Positions 53,875 through 61,207 of a stretch of DNA of 64,000 nucleotides are shown here, piece after piece (within the stretch, counting starts at the first letter, position 1; every line of letters starts with the position of its first letter). The stretch is from the NCBI GenBank assembly GCA_900317125.1, contig ONFR01000002.1, positions 1 through 64,000 of the forward strand, given 5' to 3'. Made by a program: the position numbers and the translations under genes. Source of the stretch: an uncultured Bacteroidales bacterium. Its GTDB lineage: Bacteria; Bacteroidota; Bacteroidia; Bacteroidales; P3. The notes below the pieces were generated by a model, which searched no databases, was not told where the DNA came from, and worked only from the letters and a program-made list of their open reading frames with translations.

Positions 53875-54246
53875 AATAGTTGTTGTTTGAATTGATGTGG
53901 CAAAGGTACGCAAATTATTTTGAATGGTGTGGATGAAATGTGATGTGGAGGGCGTAAATTAACATTTGGGTGCCCTAAGTTTCCCCATCGGAACAGGGCT
54001 CCTGTTGACAAAAAGCGTTCAGACTACTGCTTGAGAAAGATGTTTCGACTATGTTTGAGCGTTGACAGGATTGTGTATAAGATGTTGAATTACATTTATG
54101 TGAGTGTTTTTGTAACAAAAAAGTGCTTGACAATGAGGAAAAATGTGTATATTTGCAGCACGGACAGGAGTTGCCTGGTGTGGGGGAGAAGTTTGTAACT
54201 TGTTGAAAGATACCTGTCGGATTGATAATTAAAAGAGTAAAAACAG

Positions 54247-54822
54247 ATGAAAAAAATGATGAGATGGCTGACGATGGTTGCTGCGACGGTGCTGCTGGCA
54301 TCGTGTTGCAAGACCGTTGACGAAAGCGCATGGCAGCAGAAGATGAAACAGGCTGCCGAACTGGGCACGGTGCAATATACCGTGCAGAAGGTGGTAAGCA
54401 ACAACGACGAGTCGTGGAAGATATTCGGCGACAGGAAGATTCTATTCTCCTTCAAAGCTGTGATAAAAGCGGGCATTGACATGGAGAAGTTCGATCCCAA
54501 GTCGGTAAGGGTATCCGAGAACAAACGCAAAGGGACGAAAAAGGTTTCGCTGGAACTGCCTCAACCCAAGATTTTCACTTACAACATCCGTCCCGAAGAC
54601 GTGAAGCTGCTCTACAGCGAGGTGTCATTGCTGCGCACGGAATATTCCAACAAAGAGCGTGACGAAATTGTGGCGAAAGGCTTGTGGGAGCTGAAGACAG
54701 ACAAGGAGTTGACGGCAATGATATTGAGGGACGCCCGGCTGAATGCTGAGTCGTTTGTAGAGATGTTGCTGCGCCGCAACGGGTTCACCAATGTAGAAAT
54801 AACATTTAAAGAGGAGGACTGA
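54247..54822 (+). CDS. DUF4230 lipoprotein
   Basis: 191 aa with lipobox VLLASC (Cys20). Mature region: LGTVQYTVQKVVSNNDESWKIFGDRKILFSFKAVIKAGIDMEKFDPKSVRV, LELPQPKIFTYNIRPEDVKLLYSE and MLLRRNGFTNVEITFKEED, the DUF4230 pattern. Members are membrane-associated and of unknown function. The next gene starts 1 nt after its stop and encodes a second, transmembrane DUF4230 protein, so the pair is one unit. Confidence 0.85.
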   Translation: MKKMMRWLTMVAATVLLASCCKTVDESAWQQKMKQAAELGTVQYTVQKVVSNNDESWKIFGDRKILFSFKAVIKAGIDMEKFDPKSVRVSENKRKGTKKVSLELPQPKIFTYNIRPEDVKLLYSEVSLLRTEYSNKERDEIVAKGLWELKTDKELTAMILRDARLNAESFVEMLLRRNGFTNVEITFKEED

Positions 54823-54823
54823 C

Positions 54824-55741
54824 ATGGAATTGAATGACGACAAACTGAACGAGGGTTGCGGGCTGGCAAACGGCAACGCCGAGGAGCCTGAAAAGGAGCC
54901 TGTGACCACTGCAGACGAGTGCGTGGATAACCAGGGTGCCGAAGAGGATGAGAAAACACTCACCGAGACGGTTGTGGAAGCGGCTGAGGAGTGTGCTGAC
55001 GCTGAAGCGGAGCCTTCTGAGCCAGCGGTGCCGGACAGTGCTTTGGGGCGTTTCTGGGAGGGTGTGAAGAGTTGTGCGCTGAAGGTGTGGAAATTCGTGT
55101 GTAAGATTCTTAAAATGCGTTGGGGACGGCTGATTGCCATCGCACTGCTGGTGTTGTTGGTAGTGATAGGCTTGCGTATATACAACAACATTACCGAGAA
55201 GAAGAGTTACTACGAGTCGCTGAGTCAGACGATTACCGAGATGAAGCAGATTTCGGAGTTTTGCACTGCCCAATATTTGGGCGAGGTGATGTTTAAGGAC
55301 GAGGAGAAAGTTGGCCTGAAGAATAAGGTCCTCGTGCTGATAATGAAGGGGACGGTACGTGCAGGGTTTGACCTGACGAATATGCAGACCGAACTGGTGG
55401 GCGACACCACCCTCAATGTGACACTGCCGCCAGCGAAGGTGCTGGACATCATCACCAATCCAGATGATACCAAGACATTCGTTGAGAGGGGCAATTGGAA
55501 GCACGAGCGGGTCACTGCCGACAAAAATGCCGCCCGCGCTAAACTGTTGGAGCTGGTGCTGGAGGACAACCTGCTGGCCACAGCCGAAGAGAACGGTATC
55601 CGGCAACTGACATCCATCTTCATGGCTTTCGGGTTCAAGCATGTGAATATCAAGATAGCCGACAGCGCAGGACCTGAAGATTTCGACACGGTTGTGGGCG
55701 ATTCGGTGTCGGACAACATCACAACATTGTATGCTAAATGA
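54824..55741 (+). CDS. DUF4230 membrane protein with acidic N-terminal region
   Basis: 305 aa. Residues ~18-70 are very acidic (NAEEPEKEPVTTADECVDNQGAEEDEKT). One transmembrane helix lies at ~102-120 (LIAIALLVLLVVIGLRIY). The DUF4230 domain then faces the periplasm: ISEFCTAQYLGEVMF, VLVLIMKGTVRAGFDLTNMQTELVG, NVTLPPAKVLDIITNPDDTKTF, FMAFGFKHVNIKIAD. It is the paralogue of the lipoprotein before it. Together they look like two forms, lipid- and helix-anchored, of one module. Function unknown. An inverted repeat at 55794-55831 follows. Confidence 0.85.
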   Translation: MELNDDKLNEGCGLANGNAEEPEKEPVTTADECVDNQGAEEDEKTLTETVVEAAEECADAEAEPSEPAVPDSALGRFWEGVKSCALKVWKFVCKILKMRWGRLIAIALLVLLVVIGLRIYNNITEKKSYYESLSQTITEMKQISEFCTAQYLGEVMFKDEEKVGLKNKVLVLIMKGTVRAGFDLTNMQTELVGDTTLNVTLPPAKVLDIITNPDDTKTFVERGNWKHERVTADKNAARAKLLELVLEDNLLATAEENGIRQLTSIFMAFGFKHVNIKIADSAGPEDFDTVVGDSVSDNITTLYAK

Positions 55742-55793
55742 GTGTGTGAATATGTCGCTGTGGGAATGTGGCTATGTGTGAAAGATTGTATTT

Positions 55794-55831
55794 AACGGGA
55801 TTTGTTTTCGGTCATGAAATCAAATCCCGTT
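55794..55831 (+). terminator. Inverted repeat upstream of sufB (terminator or operator)
   Basis: AACGGGATTTG (55794-55804) and CAAATCCCGTT (55821-55831) are perfect 11-bp arms. A run of T follows at 55839-55848, so it can end the DUF4230 transcript. The right arm also covers the expected -33 region of the sufB promoter and could be a regulator site. Confidence 0.65.
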
Positions 55832-55848
55832 ATCATGATTTTTTTTTG

Positions 55849-55856
55849 TATCTTTG
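55849..55856 (+). promoter_or_regulatory. -7 box for sufB
   Basis: TATCTTTG, 29 nt before the ATG at 55886. Its -33 position falls in the preceding inverted repeat. Confidence 0.6.
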
Positions 55857-55885
55857 CAACCTAAACAGAAAGAATAATCATTGCT

Positions 55886-57334
55886 ATGGCAGAAGACAAT
55901 AATAGTATCATACAGGAGGTTACCAACGAGGAGTATAAATGGGGTTTTGTCACCGATATCGAGACAGACACCATCGGCAAGGGCCTTAACGAAGATGTGA
56001 TACGCCTCATATCGAAGAAAAAGAACGAGCCGGAATGGCTGCTGGAGTTCCGCCTGAACGCTTTCCGCAAGTGGCAGACCATGGAGGAGCCTAACTGGGG
56101 ACACCTGAAGTATGACAAGGTGGACTACCAGGATATTATCTATTATGCGGCGCCCAAGCAGAAAGAGCTGAAGAAGAGCCTCGACGAGGTGGACCCGGAG
56201 CTGCTGGCCACTTTCGACAAGCTGGGTATCCCTCTGCGGGAGCAAAAGGAGCTGGCAGGTGTGGCATACGACGCCATCATGGACTCGGTTTCAGTGAAGA
56301 CCACTTCGCAGAAGATGCTTGAGGACAAGGGTATTTTGTTCTGCCCCATCAGCGAGGCGGTGCAGAAGTATCCCGACATTGTGAAACAATACCTTGGGTC
56401 GGTGGTGCCGGGCGGCGACAATTTCTTTGCCGCTTTGAATTCGGCCGTGTTCAGCGACGGGTCGTTCTGCTATATCCCCAATGGGGTGCGTTGCCCCATC
56501 GAGTTGTCGAGCTATTTCCGCATCAACGCCAAGGGTACGGGCCAGTTTGAGCGTACGCTCATCATTGCCGACGAAGAGGCCTATGTGAGTTACATGGAGG
56601 GCTGCACAGCTCCGCAGCGCGACGAGAACCAGCTGCATGCCGCTATTGTGGAAATCATTGCCTTGAAGGATGCCGAGGTGAAGTACAGCACCGTGCAGAA
56701 CTGGTATCCCGGCGACAAGGAGGGCAAGGGCGGTATCTATAACTTTGTCACTAAACGCGGCATCTGCAAAGGGTCGCGCAGCAAGATCTCCTGGACACAG
56801 GTGGAGACGGGTAGCGCGGTGACGTGGAAGTATCCCAGCTGCATCCTGCAGGGCGACGACAGCACGGCAGAGTTCTACAGCGTGGCAGTCACCAATAATT
56901 ACCAGCAAGCCGACACCGGCACGAAGATGATACATGTGGGCAAGAACACCCATAGCACCATCATGTCGAAGGGTATCAGTGCGGGACACAGTCAGAACAG
57001 CTACCGCGGATTGGTGCAGATAAATCGAAGCGCGGAGAACGCTCGCAATTTCTCGCAGTGCGACTCGCTGCTGCTGGGCGACAAGTGCGGGGCGCACACG
57101 TGGCCCTATATCAAGGCCAATAACAGCAGTGCCATCCTGGAGCACGAGGCAACTACGTCGAAGATTTCGGAAGACCAGCTCTTCTATTGTCAGCAGCGCG
57201 GTATCAGTGCCGAAAGTGCGGTGGGACTGATAGTGAATGGCTATGCCAAGGATGTGCTGAAGAAACTGCCCATGGAGTTTGCCGTAGAGGCGCAGAAACT
57301 GCTCAGCATCTCGCTGGAAGGGTCTGTCGGATGA
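55886..57334 (+). CDS. sufB: Fe-S cluster assembly protein SufB
   Basis: 482 aa, full length. Scaffold subunit of the SUF machinery. Conserved stretches: [152 protein letters not shown] and [18 protein letters not shown]. It normally works with SufC (ATPase) and SufD. Neither, nor SufS, follows it here; a methyltransferase gene does. Promoter is its own. Confidence 0.97.
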   Translation: MAEDNNSIIQEVTNEEYKWGFVTDIETDTIGKGLNEDVIRLISKKKNEPEWLLEFRLNAFRKWQTMEEPNWGHLKYDKVDYQDIIYYAAPKQKELKKSLDEVDPELLATFDKLGIPLREQKELAGVAYDAIMDSVSVKTTSQKMLEDKGILFCPISEAVQKYPDIVKQYLGSVVPGGDNFFAALNSAVFSDGSFCYIPNGVRCPIELSSYFRINAKGTGQFERTLIIADEEAYVSYMEGCTAPQRDENQLHAAIVEIIALKDAEVKYSTVQNWYPGDKEGKGGIYNFVTKRGICKGSRSKISWTQVETGSAVTWKYPSCILQGDDSTAEFYSVAVTNNYQQADTGTKMIHVGKNTHSTIMSKGISAGHSQNSYRGLVQINRSAENARNFSQCDSLLLGDKCGAHTWPYIKANNSSAILEHEATTSKISEDQLFYCQQRGISAESAVGLIVNGYAKDVLKKLPMEFAVEAQKLLSISLEGSVG

Positions 57335-57391
57335 CATTAATTTCTTAATCGATTTACACATTCACACATTCACACGTTCCCACATTCATAA

Positions 57392-57925
57392 ATGGCACGT
57401 AAACTTTCTATGGAAGAGTTGCACCGCATTTCGGTGCAGGAGTTTAAGGAGGCTGAGAAATTGCCCCTCACGGTGGTGTTGGACAATGTGCGCAGCCAGA
57501 ATAATATCGGCTCGGTGTTCCGCACGGGAGATGCCTTCCGTGTAGAGCGCATTTGCTTGTGTGGTATCTGTTCCACTCCGCCTCATCGCGATATACACAA
57601 GACTGCACTTGGCGCCGAGGAGAGCGTGGAATGGAAGTACTACGAGGAGAGCATAGACTGTGTGCGGGAACTGAAAGAGCAGGGCTATAAGGTCTATGCC
57701 ATTGAGCAAGTTGACGACAGCATGAAACTGGATGCCCTTCCGGAACGATTTGGAGAGAAGGTGGCCATTATTTTCGGCAACGAGGTGGAAGGGGTACAGG
57801 AAGAGCTGTTGCCTTTGTGCGACGGAAGCATTGAGATTCCCCAACAGGGCACCAAACATTCGCTGAATGTGAGTTGTGCCGCCGCCATCGTGTTGTGGGA
57901 ATTCTTCAAGATATTAAAAAAGTAG
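57392..57925 (+). CDS. TrmH/SpoU-family RNA methyltransferase
   Basis: 177 aa with the three SPOUT motifs: NIGSVFRTGDAF (motif 1, with the catalytic Arg), IIFGNEVEGV (motif 2) and IPQQGTKHSLNVSCAAAIVLWEF (motif 3), which form the trefoil knot that binds S-adenosylmethionine. Expected to 2'-O-methylate tRNA or rRNA; which RNA cannot be told. It follows sufB by 57 nt that include short CACATTCA tandem repeats. Its stop codon is part of a terminator hairpin. Confidence 0.92.
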   Translation: MARKLSMEELHRISVQEFKEAEKLPLTVVLDNVRSQNNIGSVFRTGDAFRVERICLCGICSTPPHRDIHKTALGAEESVEWKYYEESIDCVRELKEQGYKVYAIEQVDDSMKLDALPERFGEKVAIIFGNEVEGVQEELLPLCDGSIEIPQQGTKHSLNVSCAAAIVLWEFFKILKK

Positions 57926-57953
57926 AAGAGTGTCGGATTCCGACATTCTTCTA
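57923..57953. terminator. Bidirectional terminator
   Basis: 15-bp inverted repeat (TAGAAGAGTGTCGGA and TCCGACATTCTTCTA, one G-U) that includes the stop codon of the methyltransferase. On the minus strand it is followed by T6, ending the gene at 57978. Confidence 0.8.
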
Positions 57954-57977
57954 TTCTTACCGGATATTTATTCTCTT

Positions 57978-59111
57978 TTAAAAGAGGTTTAAGCGAACAC
58001 CGAATGCCAAGTGGTAAGGGGTGATGGAACTCTCGTCGGGGACGTTGAGGTTCTTTAAGAGGGGTGTGAGCCCCGTTTCTGCGTATGCTCCAATCATACC
58101 GAAGTTGACACTGAAGCGCGTTCTGAGTTGGAATAGTTGGAGGGGAATGTCTTTGGAATAGCGTGTGTTGACGGATTCATCGTTCTCGGTGTGCGTGTAT
58201 GTCCGGTTGAGCGTTCTGGCGAAGTAGAGTTGTGGTATCAGTTCTAATTGCATGTTGAAAGTGTGCTTTTTGGCATAGGGATAGAATGTGAAGTGGAGGG
58301 GGAAGTCGATAGAGGAGGTGTAGATATCGCTTTTCCATGTGCCGGGCAGGTCGGAGGAGAGGTATTCTAAATTGAGTTCACCGTTTGAACGGTTGATTGT
58401 CACGTTGGGTTTGATGAAGGTGTATGGGCTTTGAGACCATTGTATGCCAATGCCGGCAGCAATATGGTTGTCCATGTATAGTGAGTAGCTGAATTGCCAG
58501 GTGGCGTTGCCAAAGAAAGGACCTTTGGTTAAATCGGGAGCATTGGTTTTTTTTGTGAACCAAAGACTGGAGCCATAATAGAACTGGTTATGGAAACGTT
58601 TGGCAAAGGTGTACTTTTTCATTCCGGTCCAGTTGCGTGCATTGTCGTGTTTGTCATTGTCCTTTTGGTCGGAAATGGTGATGCCCCATTCCGTCCTTGT
58701 CCCTTTTTTCTTGTTTTCCACTGTGCCAGAGTAGAACGAGCGCGTGTGGCGTCCTTTGCGTAGGGTGTCCCCCATAAAAATCACTCTTGCATTGTCCTTA
58801 ATATCGATCACGAGAGGGGCAGAGTTATTGGTTTGACTGGCTGTGGTGCCCACAGACAGGGTCTTGCCGTTGGCTGCTGCGGTGGTTTGGACGATGTTGC
58901 CGGCAACGGTGAAGAAGTTTTGTGACAAGTCATCTTCAGTGCCTTGGTAGGCTATCCAGTTGCAGGTGTCTAACTTCAGAATGATTGTGCAGTCTCCGAA
59001 TACGTTCAGTACATTAATCTCTTTGCTGAGGTTTTGACGGTAGATGGCATTCTGTGCTGTGGCCATGGCCGACAGGGCGATGAGTGCCACAATGATTGCT
59101 GTTTTTTTCAT
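57978..59111 (-). CDS. Outer membrane protein, head domain plus beta-barrel, in the ECF-sigma operon
   Basis: 377 aa with a signal peptide (AIIVALIALSAMATAQ). Residues ~20-115 form a beta-rich domain (INVLNVFGDCTIILKLDTCNWIAYQG, PLVIDIKDNARVIFMGD), similar to DUF2807-type adhesive heads. The rest is barrel-like: FAKRFHNQFYYGSSLWF, GNATWQFSYSLYMDNHIAAGIGIQW, FPLHFTFYPYAK, MQLELIPQLYFAR, FSVNFGMIGAYAETGLTPLL and a C-terminal FGVRLNLF. Last gene after sigma and anti-sigma, so probably the operon's effector or sensor. Function otherwise unknown. Confidence 0.8.
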   Translation of the reverse strand: MKKTAIIVALIALSAMATAQNAIYRQNLSKEINVLNVFGDCTIILKLDTCNWIAYQGTEDDLSQNFFTVAGNIVQTTAAANGKTLSVGTTASQTNNSAPLVIDIKDNARVIFMGDTLRKGRHTRSFYSGTVENKKKGTRTEWGITISDQKDNDKHDNARNWTGMKKYTFAKRFHNQFYYGSSLWFTKKTNAPDLTKGPFFGNATWQFSYSLYMDNHIAAGIGIQWSQSPYTFIKPNVTINRSNGELNLEYLSSDLPGTWKSDIYTSSIDFPLHFTFYPYAKKHTFNMQLELIPQLYFARTLNRTYTHTENDESVNTRYSKDIPLQLFQLRTRFSVNFGMIGAYAETGLTPLLKNLNVPDESSITPYHLAFGVRLNLF

Positions 59112-59146
59112 GATATTGCTATTTTTATTGTTTCTATTCTGATTGA

Positions 59147-59887
59147 TTAAATTGTCTTGTCTTTTTCTTCCTTGGTAACAAGAGTGATAACTCCATCTTT
59201 TATGCTGTTAATGAATTGTTGTCTGCGGTTGTCTGCGAAATCAATAATCATCTCGTTGATAGAGGTGGCCGTTTTCACTTCTGCCAAGTTGTCCACGAAA
59301 ATGATTTCCTCAGCCAGATTGTCGACAGGGATGATTTCCTCGGCCAACTGGCAGTAGATGATGGTGGGTTCTGTGTATGCTGGTTCGATGGCTTCATTTG
59401 CGGGGACGGTGGTCTCAGTGTCGGTCTCTTGTGGTTGCACGTTTAGTATACTCTTGTTTGCGCGTGGTAAGGAGGGATTCATCCTTTGGATGCGCCGATT
59501 GGCAGAAGCAGGGGAGGAGATGGGGGCACTTTGGTCTGTTGTAGGAGCGTCGGATGTCTTCGGCTGTATCTGAATAGGTTTGTTCTCAGCCACCAATGAT
59601 TCATTGTCTGTTCCTACAGTGGTTGACGTAGTTGTCCATATTCCATATCCCAACGCAAATACAATACATGCTGCTGCAGCCCAACGCCACAGGGGTACAA
59701 TGCGGCGGGTTTTGCGGGCAGGAGGCTCAGCGGTGACCACAAGGGTGGGGTCGTAGTAGGTCTCCATCTCCTCGCGAATGTCGGGATGTTCCAGCAGGAA
59801 CCGCTCCACTTCGGTGCGTGTGGTGCTGTCCAGTTCGCCTTCTTGATAGAGGTACAGGTAGCCCTCGTAATTGTCCATGTTAATCAT
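59147..59887 (-). CDS. Putative anti-sigma factor with C-terminal internal repeat
   Basis: 246 aa, starting in the ATGA overlap with the sigma gene (59884-59887); MDNYEGYL at the fourth codon is an alternative start. The first ~60 residues are an acidic helical domain (YLYLYQEGELDSTTRTEVERFLLEHPDIREEME), a typical sigma-binding region. One transmembrane helix (~66-84, VPLWRWAAAACIVFALGYGIW) follows. A periplasmic tail has a 10-residue unit LAEEIIPVDN repeated twice (181-190 and 191-200) and a third partial LAEVKTA. No zinc motif. It would hold the ECF sigma factor at the membrane. Confidence 0.8.
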   Translation of the reverse strand: MINMDNYEGYLYLYQEGELDSTTRTEVERFLLEHPDIREEMETYYDPTLVVTAEPPARKTRRIVPLWRWAAAACIVFALGYGIWTTTSTTVGTDNESLVAENKPIQIQPKTSDAPTTDQSAPISSPASANRRIQRMNPSLPRANKSILNVQPQETDTETTVPANEAIEPAYTEPTIIYCQLAEEIIPVDNLAEEIIFVDNLAEVKTATSINEMIIDFADNRRQQFINSIKDGVITLVTKEEKDKTI

Positions 59888-60384
59888 AACGCGTGTTGTT
59901 TTATGTTGTTCAACTTAAGGTATGCTTTCTTCAGATTGATGCGGGCGCGGTAGAGGATGCCGGTGACTTGGGGCACATCGAGTCCGGTGAGTTGGGCGAT
60001 CTCTTGATACTGGTAGCCCTCCAGGTCTTTCATCAACAGGATGGCGCGGTGCTGCTCGGGCAGTTGGTTAAGGGCTTTCTGCATGGCGTCGTGCAGCTCG
60101 AAGTTGTCGTGCTGGCTGTACCATTCTTCACCCACCAGCTCGGGAGCGATGTTGCGGAAGCGTTGTTCGCGGCGGTGCTGGTCGACCAGCTGGCGGTACA
60201 TTACGCGAATCATCCACCCCTTGGCCTTGTCGGCCTCCACCTCGCTGCGGTGTGTCCATAGTGCCACGAAAGCGTCCTGCACCGTGTCCCAGGCTCCGTC
60301 GCCGTCGGCAGTGTAGCGAACCGCGAAACGGTAGAGTGCTTCGCGGCACTGTTGGACTGTTTGTGTATATTCCTGTTCGCTCAT
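59884..60384 (-). CDS. ECF RNA polymerase sigma factor
   Basis: 166 aa from the ATG at 60384 (MSEQEYTQTVQQCREAL); the ORF extends upstream but without conservation. Region 2: FAVRYTADGDGAWDTVQDAFVALWTHRSEVE (~20-50), DKAKGWMIRVMYRQLVDQHRREQRF. Region 4: LNQLPEQHRAILLMKDLEGYQYQEIAQLTGLDVPQVTGILYRARINLKKAYLK (~105-157). It directs RNA polymerase to a small regulon, with activity set by the overlapping anti-sigma gene. Nothing nearby shows the signal. Confidence 0.95.
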   Translation of the reverse strand: MSEQEYTQTVQQCREALYRFAVRYTADGDGAWDTVQDAFVALWTHRSEVEADKAKGWMIRVMYRQLVDQHRREQRFRNIAPELVGEEWYSQHDNFELHDAMQKALNQLPEQHRAILLMKDLEGYQYQEIAQLTGLDVPQVTGILYRARINLKKAYLKLNNIKQHAL

Positions 60385-60528
60385 TTTCGATTTTAGCATT
60401 GTACAGGGTCGTGCCCTTTGAGTAGCTTTTTCCCAATAAACGAACATCTACCCTAAAATATTCGCAAAATGGCAAAAAAAAGAGGCAGAACTTTTTGGGA
60501 GGTCTGTCTCAATGTGTAAGATGCAGCG

Positions 60529-61158
60529 TTATTGTTTGATAACACGTTTGATGGCATTGCCGTTGTGCAAGGTTACGTGGAGGGTGTAGAGACCTGTGGG
60601 CAGGTGTTGAATGTTGATAACATTGCTGTCATGGAAGGTGGCGACGATGCGTCCGCTTTGGTCATAGACTTCAACCATATCCACTTCGGATGGCGAAATG
60701 GTGATTTTGCCGGTGGTTGGGTTGGGGGAGAGAGTGATATGGCCAAGGTTGTCAGCTGTGCAGATGCCTACCTCGGTGATGGTTAGCTGCAATACGATGA
60801 TGCTGTCGCATCCGGCCTCTGTCTGCCCCTCAAAGAGGTACTCGCCGCTTTCGTTGTAGGTGTTGCCCTGCCATGTGTAGCTGCCCGCGGCGGAGTCGAC
60901 AATTGTGTCGTGGGTACTATAGTTGATGGTGAGGAGGAGGGTGACAGTGCTGTCGCAGCCTAGAGAGTTGATAGATGTTATAGAATCAATAGAGGAGGCA
61001 GTATAGATAGAATCGTGCCAAGTGTAGCTGTCGCAGGCAGTGACGGTCTCAGTAGATGTAGTGCTGTAGTTGATGGTGAGGTGGAGGGTGACAGTACTGT
61101 CGCAGCCTTGAGAGTTGATAGATGTTATAGAGTCGATAGAGGAGGCAGTATAGATAGA
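60529..61158 (-). pseudogene. Severed C-terminal part of a T9SS protein (repeat domains and sorting tail)
   Basis: This piece continues the gene at 61125-64000 in a different frame. It holds the last domains, CDSYTWHDSIYT-xxx-GCDSTVTLLLTI repeats and GSYTWQGNTYNESGEYLFEGQTEAGCDSIIVLQLTI. The type-A T9SS tail is complete (LSPNPTTGKITISPSE, VYDQSGRIVATF, LPTGLYTLHVTL, KRVIKQ). There is no own start codon or promoter; a frame from 61203 begins in out-of-frame repeat DNA and has no signal peptide. The break is a 20-bp tandem duplication (61139-61178). Removing one copy restores one continuous frame. Either a natural frameshift or an assembly error. Confidence 0.82.
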
Positions 61159-61207
61159 GAGGAGGCAGTATAGATAGAATCGTGCCAAGTGTAGCTGTCG
61201 CATGCGG
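60921..61207. repeat. 147-bp direct coding repeat carrying a 20-bp tandem duplication
   Basis: AGTTGATGGTGAGG begins at 60921 and again at 61068 (period 147 bp, 49 codons), and the two copies are nearly identical. Each encodes one TACDSYTWHDSIYTASS...GCDSTVTLxLTI module. In the right copy, the 20 bp at 61139-61158 are repeated exactly at 61159-61178, shifting the frame by two bases relative to the other copy. Confidence 0.85.
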
